From Bacteroidaceae bacterium (GTDB lineage Bacteria; Bacteroidota; Bacteroidia; Bacteroidales; Bacteroidaceae): a DNA stretch of 64,000 nucleotides. The stretch lies in assembly GCA_017383485.1 (NCBI GenBank), contig JAFNXM010000036.1, forward strand, positions 1 through 64,000, read 5' to 3'. The notes beneath the pieces were generated by a model. That model was not told where the DNA came from. It searched no databases and saw only the letters and a list, made by a program, of their open reading frames with translations. The first letter of the stretch is position 1, and every line of letters begins with the position of its first letter. Positions 35,056 through 44,700 of the stretch are shown in pieces. The translations under genes and the position numbers were made by a program.

Positions 35056-35090
35056 GAAGTTTTTTACTTTTTCGCAATATGAATTGTTGG

Positions 35091-36065
35091 TCAAAAATCT
35101 CGACCGATCACGTAGTTCAAATACCCTTTCAGTGCTTCGCTCACCTCTGCGTTTTTGAACGCTGCAAGACATGCTTCTGCTCGCTTGCGATATTCCTCCA
35201 TCACGGTTTGAGCGTATTCGATGCCGCCGCCTGCGATGGCGATTTGCACCATGCGTCGGATGTCCTCGGTCGACGCTTTGCCCGCTTTGATGTCGGCAGC
35301 CAGTTGCAGGATCTCGGCGTCTTGCGTATTTCTGAGTACATATAGCACCGGCAAGGTCAACTTTCCCTCCGCCATATCATTGCCTGTGGGTTTGCCGATT
35401 TTGGGGTCGTCGTAGTAGTCGAAGATATCGTCACGGATCTGGAAGCAGATGCCGATATATTTACCAAAATCGCGCGCCATCTGGATGAAATCCTCGTCGG
35501 CGCCTGCGGTGCGCGCTCCCAGTTCGGCACAAGCCATAAAGAGTGCTGCCGTCTTGTGCTCGATCACCTTGAAATACGCCTCTTCCGAAGCCTCCTCTCT
35601 GCGAATATTCGCCAACTGGAATACTTCACCCTCCGACAGCGTAGCGCCCAGGCGTGCAATGATTTCTACGCATTCCAACGACCCTGTCTTGGCGGCTTGT
35701 TGCAGCGCCAGCGACAGGATATAATCGCCCACCAGCACGGCTACTTCGTTGCCAAATATTTGGTTGGCCGACGCCTGACCGCGGCGTTCGTCGCTATCGT
35801 CCACCACATCGTCGTGCACCAGGCTGGCTGTGTGCAGCAATTCCAGTGTGATCGCCGCGCGCAGAGTCTCTGGCTTGATAGCGCCCAGTTCGCGCGCCAC
35901 CAGCAGGGTGAGCAGCGGGCGCATCATCTTGCCTTTGCGGGTACGAATGTGTCCGAGCACCTGTCCCAGATAGTCATCATCGTGGGTCAGAGCTTCGGCA
36001 AACAATGCTTGATATTGTTGCAATTCCGCGGCTACGGGTTGGCGTAGAATGTCGAGTTTATTCAT
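35091..36065 (-). CDS. ispB: polyprenyl diphosphate synthase (IspB type)
   Basis: A 324-residue trans-prenyltransferase that builds the long isoprenoid chain of menaquinone. ATG 36065 gives MNKLDILRQPVAAELQQYQA; the longer frame reaches into the polA leader and is rejected. Visible are KMMRPLLTLLVARELG, the first aspartate-rich motif LVHDDVVDDSDERRGQ, IEHKTAALFMACAELGA, and the second aspartate-rich motif QIRDDIFDYY with KPTGNDMAEGKLTLPVLY. It is divergent from polA across 91 bp. Confidence 0.92.
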   Translation of the reverse strand: MNKLDILRQPVAAELQQYQALFAEALTHDDDYLGQVLGHIRTRKGKMMRPLLTLLVARELGAIKPETLRAAITLELLHTASLVHDDVVDDSDERRGQASANQIFGNEVAVLVGDYILSLALQQAAKTGSLECVEIIARLGATLSEGEVFQLANIRREEASEEAYFKVIEHKTAALFMACAELGARTAGADEDFIQMARDFGKYIGICFQIRDDIFDYYDDPKIGKPTGNDMAEGKLTLPVLYVLRNTQDAEILQLAADIKAGKASTEDIRRMVQIAIAGGGIEYAQTVMEEYRKRAEACLAAFKNAEVSEALKGYLNYVIGRDF

Positions 36066-36156
36066 CGGAGTTAACATTTTAAGCGACAAAAATACGAAAA
36101 TATCAGCAGAGTTTGGAAACTTTTGCGTATTTTTACAGATGTTTCTGAAAAATCGT

Positions 36157-38988
36157 ATGGAAAAATTATATTTACTCGACGCCTACGCACTGATTTATCG
36201 TGCTTATTATGCCCTGATTCGTACCCCACGAATTAATTCGAAAGGGATGAATACTTCGGCAGTATTTGGATTTGTCAACACCCTCGAGGAACTGTTGAAA
36301 AAGGAAAATCCCGACTACATCGCAGTAGCCTTTGACCCCGCCGGACCTACCTTCCGCCACGACGCCTACCCCGAATATAAGGCGCAGCGTGAGGCTACGC
36401 CCGAGGATATCAAACTGAGTGTGCCCATCATCAAGGACGTGCTGGCAGCATACAACATCCCCATCGTCGAACAACCCGGATTCGAGGCAGACGATGTGAT
36501 CGGTACGCTCGCTAAACAGGCTGCGGCGCAAGGACTCCAGGTCTCGATGATCACACCAGACAAGGACTATGCACAACTCGTCGGTAATGGTATCCGAATG
36601 TGCCGCCCCGGACATGGTAGTCAGGGGATGGAAATCCTAGGACCAGACGAAGTGTGTGCGAAGTACGGCATCGATTCGCCGACGCAAGTAATCGACCTGC
36701 TCGCCCTGATGGGAGATGCAGCCGACAATATACCTGGTTGCCCCGGTGTGGGAGAAAAGACCGCTGTCAAACTGATTTCGGAGTTTGGTAGTGTGGAGAA
36801 TTTGACTGCCAACGTGGATCAGTTGAAAGGCGCTCTGAAGAAAAAAGTAGAGGAAAACGTCGAAAAGATACATTTCTCTAAATTCCTGACCACGATCAAG
36901 ACCGACGTGCCCATTACCCTCGACCTGGAAAAAATGAAACGTCGCCCCATCGACGAGGCGGCTTTGCGAAAAATTTTCGACGAATTGGAATTTCGCAATT
37001 TGGCGCAACGTATTTTTGGCGCATCGGCGTCTAGTTCGCAAAATGCCCTCGGCGGAGCGACCCAGGCTTCGTCTGCTGGTGCGAAAACCACGTCTCGCAA
37101 AAATTCTGTGCCCGAAGGTCCCTCTCTTTTCGGAGATTTTTTTGCCGAGGAGTCGACAGAAGTTTTTCAAACCAATCTCGCGACATTAAAAGATACGCCT
37201 CATGAATACCATCTCGTTGAGAAAGAAGAGGAAAGAGCGGAATTACTTGCATTTTTAGTGACAAAATCAGAAGTGGCTTTTGACACAGAGACCACTTCGA
37301 CAGATGCTTTGGACGCAAAATTGGTTGGAATGAGCTTTGCCGTAGAGGGTGGACGCGCTTGGTACGTCGCCGTGCCACAAGATTTTGAGCAAGCGCGTAG
37401 GATTGTAGACCAATTCCGTCCGATCCTTGAAAGCGATACGATTTTGCTGGTCGGACAGAATTTGAAGTACGACCTCAACGTGCTGGTGAAGTACGGTGTG
37501 GAACTCAGAGCTCCGTTGTTCGACACGATGTTAGCCCATTATGTCATTCAGCCCGAACTGCGTCACAACTTGGACTACTTGGCAGAAATATATCTGAAAT
37601 ACCAAACTATTTCCATCGAGGAACTGATCGGCGCCAAGGGACGAAAGCAGAAGAATATGGCGGACCTTTTGCCACAGGATGTTTGCGACTATGCCTGCGA
37701 GGACGCCGACGTGGCAATGCGTCTGAAACCCCTACTCGAAAAGGATATGCAGGAGAACGGACAAGAGACCTTGTTCCGCGAAACCGAGATGCCCTTGATG
37801 CCCGTCCTGGCCAAAATGGAACGCCACGGCGTACGTCTGGACACAGAGGCTTTGGCAGAAAGTAGCAGGATACTCAACGAGCGCCTGCTGCGTATCGAAG
37901 AAGAAATTTATGCACATGCTGGACACCCCTTCACTATATCTTCGCCTCGCCAAGTGGGAGAAGTGCTCTACGGCGAATTGAAGTTGGTCGAAAAGGTCAA
38001 GAAGACCAAGAGCGGACAATACTCTACCGACGAAGCCACCCTGGATGCGATGCGCAGCAAGCACCCCATCGTGGGCAGCATCCTGGAGTATCGTGGACTG
38101 CGCAAGTTGATCAGTACCTACGTCGAAGCACTACCGCAAATGTTGAGCCCAGTGGATGGCAATTTGCACTCGTCTTTCAACCAAAGTGTCACGGCTACGG
38201 GACGCTTGTCGTCGAGCAATCCAAACTTGCAGAATATCCCTGTGCGCGGAGAGGACGGCCGCGAAATGCGCCGCGCTTTTGTGCCCGACGAGGGTAGCGT
38301 GTTCTTGTCGGCAGACTACTCGCAAATCGAACTCCGTCTGATGGCGCACCTCAGTGGCGACGAGAACTTGATACGCGACTTTGTCGAGGGAAAAGATATC
38401 CACGCTGCCACCGCCGCACGTATCTTCAAAAAGCCGCTGGAAGAAGTGGATCGCGACGAGCGTCGTAAGGCGAAGACAGCCAACTTCGGCATTATCTACG
38501 GCATCTCCGCCTTCGGGCTGGCAGAGCGAATGGAAGTGAGCCGAAGCGAAGCAAAATCGCTTATCGATAACTATTTCGCCACCTATCCCAGAGTGCGCGA
38601 GTACATCGACGAATGCATCGAAAAAGCACGTCAGACGGGCTACATCGAAACCCTGCTGGGTCGTCGCCGATACCTGGCAGATATCAATTCGCGCAACGCC
38701 GTGGTGCGTGGATACGCCGAGCGCAACGCCGTCAATGCACCTATTCAGGGCACAGCCGCCGATATCATCAAAATTGCTATGATCCGCATCGATCAGCGCT
38801 TGGTGGCCGAGGGACTACGTGCTAAGATGATCCTGCAAGTGCACGACGAATTGAACTTCTCCGTACCCCGCGAGGAACTGGAACAAGTGCGTCAAATCGT
38901 TGTCCAAGAGATGGAAAATGCCTGCGCCTTGTCCGTGCCACTGGTGGCCGAATGTGGTGTGGGAGACAACTGGCTCGAGGCGCATTGA
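36157..38988 (+). CDS. polA: DNA polymerase I
   Basis: A 943-residue polymerase for Okazaki-fragment processing and repair. ATG 36157 (MEKLYLLDAYALIYRAYYAL) is the family start; the longer frame runs through the ispB leader. All three domains are present. The 5' nuclease has ITPDKDYAQL and LMGDAADNIPGCPGVGEKTA. The 3'-5' exonuclease is intact, with FDTETTSTD, NLKYDLNVL and YACEDAD. The polymerase has motif A LSADYSQIELRLMAHLSG, motif B RRKAKTANFGIIYG and motif C LQVHDELNF. Residues about 285-330 form a low-complexity Ala/Ser linker. No obvious -7 element was found in the 91-bp intergenic gap. Confidence 0.96.
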   Translation: MEKLYLLDAYALIYRAYYALIRTPRINSKGMNTSAVFGFVNTLEELLKKENPDYIAVAFDPAGPTFRHDAYPEYKAQREATPEDIKLSVPIIKDVLAAYNIPIVEQPGFEADDVIGTLAKQAAAQGLQVSMITPDKDYAQLVGNGIRMCRPGHGSQGMEILGPDEVCAKYGIDSPTQVIDLLALMGDAADNIPGCPGVGEKTAVKLISEFGSVENLTANVDQLKGALKKKVEENVEKIHFSKFLTTIKTDVPITLDLEKMKRRPIDEAALRKIFDELEFRNLAQRIFGASASSSQNALGGATQASSAGAKTTSRKNSVPEGPSLFGDFFAEESTEVFQTNLATLKDTPHEYHLVEKEEERAELLAFLVTKSEVAFDTETTSTDALDAKLVGMSFAVEGGRAWYVAVPQDFEQARRIVDQFRPILESDTILLVGQNLKYDLNVLVKYGVELRAPLFDTMLAHYVIQPELRHNLDYLAEIYLKYQTISIEELIGAKGRKQKNMADLLPQDVCDYACEDADVAMRLKPLLEKDMQENGQETLFRETEMPLMPVLAKMERHGVRLDTEALAESSRILNERLLRIEEEIYAHAGHPFTISSPRQVGEVLYGELKLVEKVKKTKSGQYSTDEATLDAMRSKHPIVGSILEYRGLRKLISTYVEALPQMLSPVDGNLHSSFNQSVTATGRLSSSNPNLQNIPVRGEDGREMRRAFVPDEGSVFLSADYSQIELRLMAHLSGDENLIRDFVEGKDIHAATAARIFKKPLEEVDRDERRKAKTANFGIIYGISAFGLAERMEVSRSEAKSLIDNYFATYPRVREYIDECIEKARQTGYIETLLGRRRYLADINSRNAVVRGYAERNAVNAPIQGTAADIIKIAMIRIDQRLVAEGLRAKMILQVHDELNFSVPREELEQVRQIVVQEMENACALSVPLVAECGVGDNWLEAH

Positions 38989-39060
38989 TAGCCCCAGTCG
39001 TGTCGGTATGAGACTTGAAACAAAGGAGTAGAATTAGTCTGAAAACAAGGTAAGATTTCC

Positions 39061-39981
39061 ATGGAATATATGCACATCGTGAGCCGCATGCTGATGATAT
39101 TCGGCGTCGTGCTGGTAGGTTATTTTTCGGCCAAGCGTGGTATTTGGGCACACGAGTTAAACAAAGCGATGTCGGTGTTTGTGCTCAATGTCACAGCCCC
39201 CTTGCTCATCCTCTCTTCGGTCATGGGCGAGGGCCCCGGCTTCACACCTGCTGAGGTGGGGCAGTTGGTTTGGGTGTCGCTGCTCAACTATGCCATTCTG
39301 CTGGGCGGAGCTTATGCCGTTTCGGCGATTTGGAAATTGGATACGTATAGACGCGGTTTGCTGCGCTTCATGCTTTCTTTCGGCAATGTCACGTTTATCG
39401 GCTTCCCCGTGCTGATGTCTTTGTTTGGCGACCGAGCCGTGTTCTACGGCGCCGTACTGACCATCCCCTTCAACGTACTGATCTTCACCATAGGCGACGA
39501 ATTCATCTCCGGCACAGGCAGTTTGCGTCGCGCTTTCCGCCCTAAACTGATGCTGTCCCCTTGTGTCGTAGCCTCGCTCCTGGCCATCGTGTTTGTACTG
39601 TTTGACATCCCCACCCCACCCGTTATGGGCGAGTGGTGTCACCTGATTGGCGATATGACCATCCCTTGCGCCCTGCTCATCATCGGTTCGAGCCTGAGCC
39701 GCATCCCCCTGCGCGCCATGGTGGGCAATCGCTTCGTCTTCACCGTAGCAGCCCTACGTCTGTTGCTTGTACCGATGCTGGTTCTGACCGTACTGCGCCT
39801 GTTGCCGATCGACCCCCTCGTAGCCAATGCAGCAACCATCCTGACCGGTATGCCTGTGGCCGCCAACGGCATCATGTTTTGCTATCGTTATGGCAAGGAC
39901 GAACGCCTCATGGCGCAAGGCATCTTCATCACTACCCTACTCTCCATTTTCACCATCCCATTGCTCACGCTTTTGTTGTAG
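39061..39981 (+). CDS. AEC-family transporter (auxin efflux carrier-like permease)
   Basis: A 306-residue inner-membrane transporter with about ten membrane segments. The N half has MLMIFGVVLVGYFSAKRGIW and NKAMSVFVLNVTAPLLILSS, with the conserved unwound-helix Asn/Pro. The C half has LIGDMTIPCALLIIGSSLSR and ATILTGMPVAANGIMFCYRY, ending in TLLSIFTIPLLTLLL. This inverted two-repeat pattern is the AEC/BASS-like fold. Substrates in bacteria are often organic acids such as malate; nothing here identifies one. It starts 72 bp after polA on the same strand. Confidence 0.88.
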   Translation: MEYMHIVSRMLMIFGVVLVGYFSAKRGIWAHELNKAMSVFVLNVTAPLLILSSVMGEGPGFTPAEVGQLVWVSLLNYAILLGGAYAVSAIWKLDTYRRGLLRFMLSFGNVTFIGFPVLMSLFGDRAVFYGAVLTIPFNVLIFTIGDEFISGTGSLRRAFRPKLMLSPCVVASLLAIVFVLFDIPTPPVMGEWCHLIGDMTIPCALLIIGSSLSRIPLRAMVGNRFVFTVAALRLLLVPMLVLTVLRLLPIDPLVANAATILTGMPVAANGIMFCYRYGKDERLMAQGIFITTLLSIFTIPLLTLLL

Positions 39982-40076
39982 TTTCACGGGTAAAATATTG
40001 CCTGTTTTTGTGGGTGGAAAAGTAAGAAACTCCCCCACCCTGTTAAGGTGTGATAAATAACAAACCAAGGTCCTGA

Positions 40077-40228
40077 AAAAAAGTCAAGGCCTTGTGAAAA
40101 TTTCGCGACGCCTCGTTAAAATTTCGCGACGGCTCGTTAAAATTTCGCGACGGCTCGTTAAAAAAAGGTCTAATGTTTTTCAAAAAAGGTTTAGGCTTTT
40201 TCTGACGAGGCGTCGCGAATTTTTTTTG
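40077..40228. repeat. 21-bp phased array, cluster 6 (largest)
   Basis: About seven units: a degenerate leading unit, three AAATTTCGCGACGSCTCGTTA units in exact 21-bp spacing, two A/T-tract units (GGTCTAATG and GGTTTAGGC), and an inverted GACGAGGCGTCGCGAATTTT unit at the end. It occupies most of the gap between the AEC transporter and the TPR/HTH regulator. Confidence 0.9.
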
Positions 40229-40313
40229 CTCCCAATTTACAGGATTTTTTTCCTTACCCATTGCCCTTATGTGGATAGGAGCGACAGATTCTCGGTGCGA
40301 TTTGTATTCAAAG

Positions 40314-40338
40314 TCACACCGTCACACATTTGTCACAC
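40314..40338 (+). promoter_or_regulatory. candidate operator upstream of the TPR/HTH regulator
   Basis: TCACACCGT (40314-40322) directly joined to CACACATTTGTCACAC (starting at 40323). The same 16-bp sequence and TCACACCGT recur upstream of the beta-galactosidase at 41610-41628. A -7 element TAATTTTG lies 42 bp downstream. Confidence 0.6.
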
Positions 40339-40380
40339 TTATTTCACGCATAGTATGTCGTGTGATATGATGAAAAAAAC

Positions 40381-40388
40381 TAATTTTG
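40381..40388 (+). promoter_or_regulatory. -7 promoter element of the TPR/HTH regulator
   Basis: TAATTTTG, 20 bp before the start codon. The element before the beta-galactosidase at 41656 has the same sequence. Confidence 0.6.
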
Positions 40389-40408
40389 CGGTGAAATGAC
40401 CTAAATCT

Positions 40409-41575
40409 ATGAATCCGAAAAATCTACTTATTTTCTTAGTCTGCCTTGCCCCCTTTGCGGCATGCCACGATCTGTCGCGCTCGGACAAGTATTCCCCGGA
40501 AGAAGAGCAATGCCTGGCTCACGATTATCTGCAACAAGCGAATAAAATAAACGATGGCGGCAAGCAATATCTGGAACTGCTGGACAGGGCCAAGTATCAC
40601 TTCGCCAATATCGTCGTGCGCAACGATGCCAACGACACCCTGCGCGTGGATGCACTGTATACTTTGCGCTGGATAGAGGCCTATGTGCACCACGATTACG
40701 AACAGGCGTTGCAATATCTCAACCAGTACCTGACAATCGTAGGTCCAGAGCACGAAAGTTTCCCCACGTGTTTGGCTTACAAGGCAGACGATCTGTGGCA
40801 TTTTGGCGCGCAGGATTCGGCCCTTTATTATGCTCACAAAGCCCTGAATACTCCGCACAAAGCAGATGATGGTGTGGACTATATTTGCCACTTCGTACTA
40901 TGGAATATCTATGAAAATTTGGAGATGACAGACTCGGCGAATTTGCACAAAGCGCAGCACATGAAGGTACGAGACAGTCGCGAGTTTGTGCCAAAGACCC
41001 TGGAAGAATTGAAAAGCGAACTGAAAAGCAATGTCATTGCTTCGCAACAGGAGAACAGATTGCTGCTGAAATGGATCTTGCCTTTGATCATCCTGGTGTG
41101 CACCATTGGTGTGGGCATTTATTTCAAGAAAAACCACATCAGGAGGCAGGACAACGAGAGTGAGGAACTCTTCACGCAAGACCAGTCCGTGGAAAAAAAT
41201 GTTGTCACCGTGGAGACTCTGACTCAAACCTTGTTGGCAGGAAGCGAAGTGTTCAAGTCTACTCCCGTTCACGAGCAATTAGTCGCCATGAAGGTGTGCG
41301 AACGAGATTTGCCCAAACTCACATCAGAGCAGACTCGAGAGATAGAACAAGCACTCTTGCGGGCATTTCACGGGACATGTAGTTTGCTTATCAAAACCTA
41401 TGACCTCAACGACCAGGACTTCGTGTGCATCCTGTGTACTTACCTCGGCTGTTCCAATACCATAATTGCGCACATCGGGCATACTACGACTGCCACAATC
41501 CGTAAGCGCAAAGAGCGCATCCGTAAAAAGATTTCGGCAGACCTGTACAATGTGATACTGAATGAGAAAGCATGA
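40409..41575 (+). CDS. membrane-anchored TPR protein with C-terminal LuxR-like HTH (probable regulator)
   Basis: A 388-residue protein with an N-terminal signal or lipoprotein leader (NLLIFLVCLAPFAAC), about 180 residues of TPR-like helices (RAKYHFANIVV, ALQYLNQYLTIVG, ALYYAHKALNTP), and a transmembrane helix near 220-240 (WILPLIILVCTIGVGIYF). A cytoplasmic part of about 145 residues ends in an HTH-like region: DQDFVCILCTYLGCSNTIIA, then HIGHTTTATIRKRKERIRKK. This layout matches Bacteroidota one-component membrane regulators in which a periplasmic TPR domain senses and the HTH binds DNA. It sits directly upstream of the beta-galactosidase. A shared upstream motif suggests autoregulation and control of that gene (inference). 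Confidence 0.72.
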   Translation: MNPKNLLIFLVCLAPFAACHDLSRSDKYSPEEEQCLAHDYLQQANKINDGGKQYLELLDRAKYHFANIVVRNDANDTLRVDALYTLRWIEAYVHHDYEQALQYLNQYLTIVGPEHESFPTCLAYKADDLWHFGAQDSALYYAHKALNTPHKADDGVDYICHFVLWNIYENLEMTDSANLHKAQHMKVRDSREFVPKTLEELKSELKSNVIASQQENRLLLKWILPLIILVCTIGVGIYFKKNHIRRQDNESEELFTQDQSVEKNVVTVETLTQTLLAGSEVFKSTPVHEQLVAMKVCERDLPKLTSEQTREIEQALLRAFHGTCSLLIKTYDLNDQDFVCILCTYLGCSNTIIAHIGHTTTATIRKRKERIRKKISADLYNVILNEKA

Positions 41576-41609
41576 GAAAACAAGTACTGCTGGACTGTCA
41601 CATATTTGC

Positions 41610-41628
41610 CACACATTTGTCACACCGT
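41610..41628 (+). promoter_or_regulatory. candidate operator upstream of the beta-galactosidase
   Basis: CACACATTTGTCACAC (41610-41625) is identical to 40323-40338 before the regulator, and TCACACCGT (41620-41628) overlaps its right end. A looser copy, TGTCACATATTTGCCACAC, begins at 41597. The -7 element TAATTTTG at 41656 lies 30 bp downstream of the 16-mer. Confidence 0.6.
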
Positions 41629-41655
41629 AATTGTTTTACGTCACAGCAAAGTCTA

Positions 41656-41734
41656 TAATTTTGCCACCAAAACAAAGGAATGCTGAAAACGAAATCAATA
41701 AATCCGCTTTTATGAAAAATTATGTCTATCTTTG
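41656..41734 (+). promoter_or_regulatory. two candidate -7 elements of the beta-galactosidase
   Basis: TAATTTTG (41656-41663) near the candidate operator and TATCTTTG (41727-41734) closer to the gene. Either could start the transcript. The first would give a leader of about 110 nt. Confidence 0.5.
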
Positions 41735-41779
41735 TAGGCTGAAGAATAATTATTTACCTAAATCCATAAAAAATTGATT

Positions 41780-44700
41780 ATGCGCAAATCAACTTTGACG
41801 CTCTTACTCGGCTGTCTGGCATTGCCTATCTCAGCAGACTATGAGCACCCCTTGCAGGGATTTGAGTATGACGCGACGGAGAATCTCGCTCCGCAAGGTC
41901 GCAACGACTGGGAAAACCCCGAGCGCGTTGCCCTCAACAAGCAGCAACCTCACGCATGGTTCTTCAACTTCGAAAACGTGGACCAAGCGCGAAAAGTGTT
42001 GCCCGAAAACAGTAAGTACTGGAAATCGCTCAACGGCGAATGGTACTTTAATTGGGTGGGCAATCCCGAAGAACGCCCTGTGGACTTCTACAAGGTAGAC
42101 TACGACGTGACAGGATGGGACAAAGTGCAAGTGCCTATGAACTGGAACGTGGTGGGCATCCAAAAGGACGGCTCGCAGAAGTATGGCACCCCCGTCTACT
42201 CTAATCAACGCGTGATCTTTGCTCACCAAGTGGCCGTGGGCGACTGGAAAGGCGGCGTCATGCGCGAACCAGCCAAGGATTGGCCTACATACAAGAATCG
42301 TAACGAAGTGGGCTCATACCGCCGCACCTTCACCGTGCCAGCAGACTGGGCAGGACGTCAAGTATTGATCAGCTTTGACGGTGTAGACTCCTTCTTCTAC
42401 CTTTATATCAACGGCAAATACGTAGGTTTCTCAAAGAACTCGCGCAACGTCGCAGAATTTGATATTACCAAGTATCTCGTTGATGGCGAAAACGTATTGG
42501 CTGTCGAAGTATACCGCCACTCAGACGGTTCCTTCCTCGAAAGTCAAGATATGTTCCGCTTGCCAGGTATCTTCCGCACCGTGGCGCTCTCATCTAAGCC
42601 CCAGGTACAAGTGCGCGACTTGCAAGCTATCCCCGACTTTGATGCCAACTTCGTCAACGCTTCGCTCGCTATCGACGCCGAAGTGCTCAACCTCACAGGC
42701 AAGAGCGTGAAGGGATATACTATCGACTATTCACTCTATGCCGTTGAACTCTATGGCGAAAAGACTACCCTGGTGCCAGGCGTCAACGCTTCGGTCAAAG
42801 TAAATGACTTGGCAAAGGGCGATGCCGACCACGCAAAGGTGACAATGAACGTAGGCGCTGGCGTTAAGAAATGGAGCGCAGAAGAACCCTACCGCTACGT
42901 CCTCGTAGGTCAGTTGAAGGACAAAAAGGGCAAGGTGGTCGAAACCTTCTCAGCAAACGTCGGTTTCCGCAAGTGTGAGATCAAAGATACACCTGCTTCT
43001 GAAGACGAATTCGGATTGGCAGGCCGTTACTACTACCTCAACGGAAAACCCATCAAGATGAAGGGTGTGAACCGCCACGAAAATAGCCCTGAACGCGGAC
43101 ATGCGATCACTCGCGAACAGATGGAATATGAAGTGATGCTCATGAAGCGTGGCAACATCAACCACGTGCGCAATTCTCACTACGTGTGCGACCCTTATTG
43201 GTACTACCTCTGCGATAAATACGGTATCTATCTCGAGGACGAATGTAATATCGAAAGTCACCAATACTACTACGGCGACGCTTCACTCTCGCACGTGCCC
43301 GAATTCCGCAATCACCACGTGGCGCGCAATATGGAGATGGTGTACAATAATATCAACCACCCCTCTATCGTAATATGGTCGCTCGGCAACGAAGCCGGTC
43401 CGGGCAAGAACTTTGTAGAAGCCTACAACGCTATCAAGACTGTGGATACTACACGTCCAGTACAGTATGAACGCAACAACGATATCGTAGATATGGGTTC
43501 TAACCAATATCCTTCGATCGCTTGGGTACAAGGTGCTGTCAAGGGTAACTATGGTATCAAATACCCCTATCATATTTCAGAATATGCGCACTCTATGGGT
43601 AACGCCGTGGGTAACTTGATTGACTACTGGGAAGCTATGGAAAGCACCAACTTCTTCATGGGTGGCGCTATCTGGGACTGGGTGGACCAAGCCGTGATCA
43701 ACTACGATCCCAAGACCGGAGAAAAGTACTGGGGATACGGCGGCGACTTCGGCGATAAGCCCAACGATGGTATGTTCTGTATGAACGGTATCATGCGCCC
43801 AGACCTTTCGCCAAAGGGACAATACTTCGAAGTGAAGAAGGTGTACCAAAATGTAGGCGTCAAGGCGGTAGATATCAAGAATGGTGTGATCGAAATCTTC
43901 AACAAGAACTATTTCGTGCCACTCAACGACTACCAAATCGTATGGAGTCTCTACGAAGACGGCGAATGCGTTCTGAAGGATCAATACCTCACCGGCCCAA
44001 GAATGGCAGTCGGTCCACGTCAGAAGCAAAATTATCGCTTCGATCTCTCGGGTGTACAGTTGAACGAAACCAGCGAATATTTCGTGAAAGTACAGTTCAA
44101 GTTGGCTAACAATAAGCCTTGGGCGAAGAAGGGATATGTACAAATGGAAGAACAACTCCTGCTGAAGGAAGCTACCAACGTACCCTCTATCGCAGAAGGT
44201 CAAAGCGGTACTATCGAAACACGTACTGAAAATGGCAGCATCCGTGTCAAAGGTGAAAACTTCACTGCTACATTCAGCACAGAAAAGGGTTGTCTCTCAC
44301 AATTGGCTTACAATGGTTTCAACGTGCTTAAACCTGGTTCTGAAGGCGTCTTGCTCGATGCATATCGTGCGGCGACTGACAACGATATCTGGGTATATCA
44401 ACAATGGACTAATAAGGGTACGCACAACTTGAAGCACAAGGTGCTCAACATGACGCAGACTAATGGAAAGAATGGCGAACTTGTGCTCGCATTCACCGTA
44501 GAAAGTCAAGCGCCCAAGTATGCAAATATCCTCGGCGGTTCATCTGGTCGCTACAGCATCGTAGAAAAGGGTGAACAGCTCGGAGAAAATGATTTCAAGT
44601 TTACGACAAATCAAATTTATACCGTATATCCTGACGGCTCTGTCGAACTTCAGGCTGCCATCACTTCGAATGCGCCAAACTTGATCTTGCCTCGTCTCGG

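Noticed and set aside
40077-40228. CRISPR array
   Set aside because: The units are directly adjacent with no unique spacers, the period is only 21 bp, and no cas genes are present.
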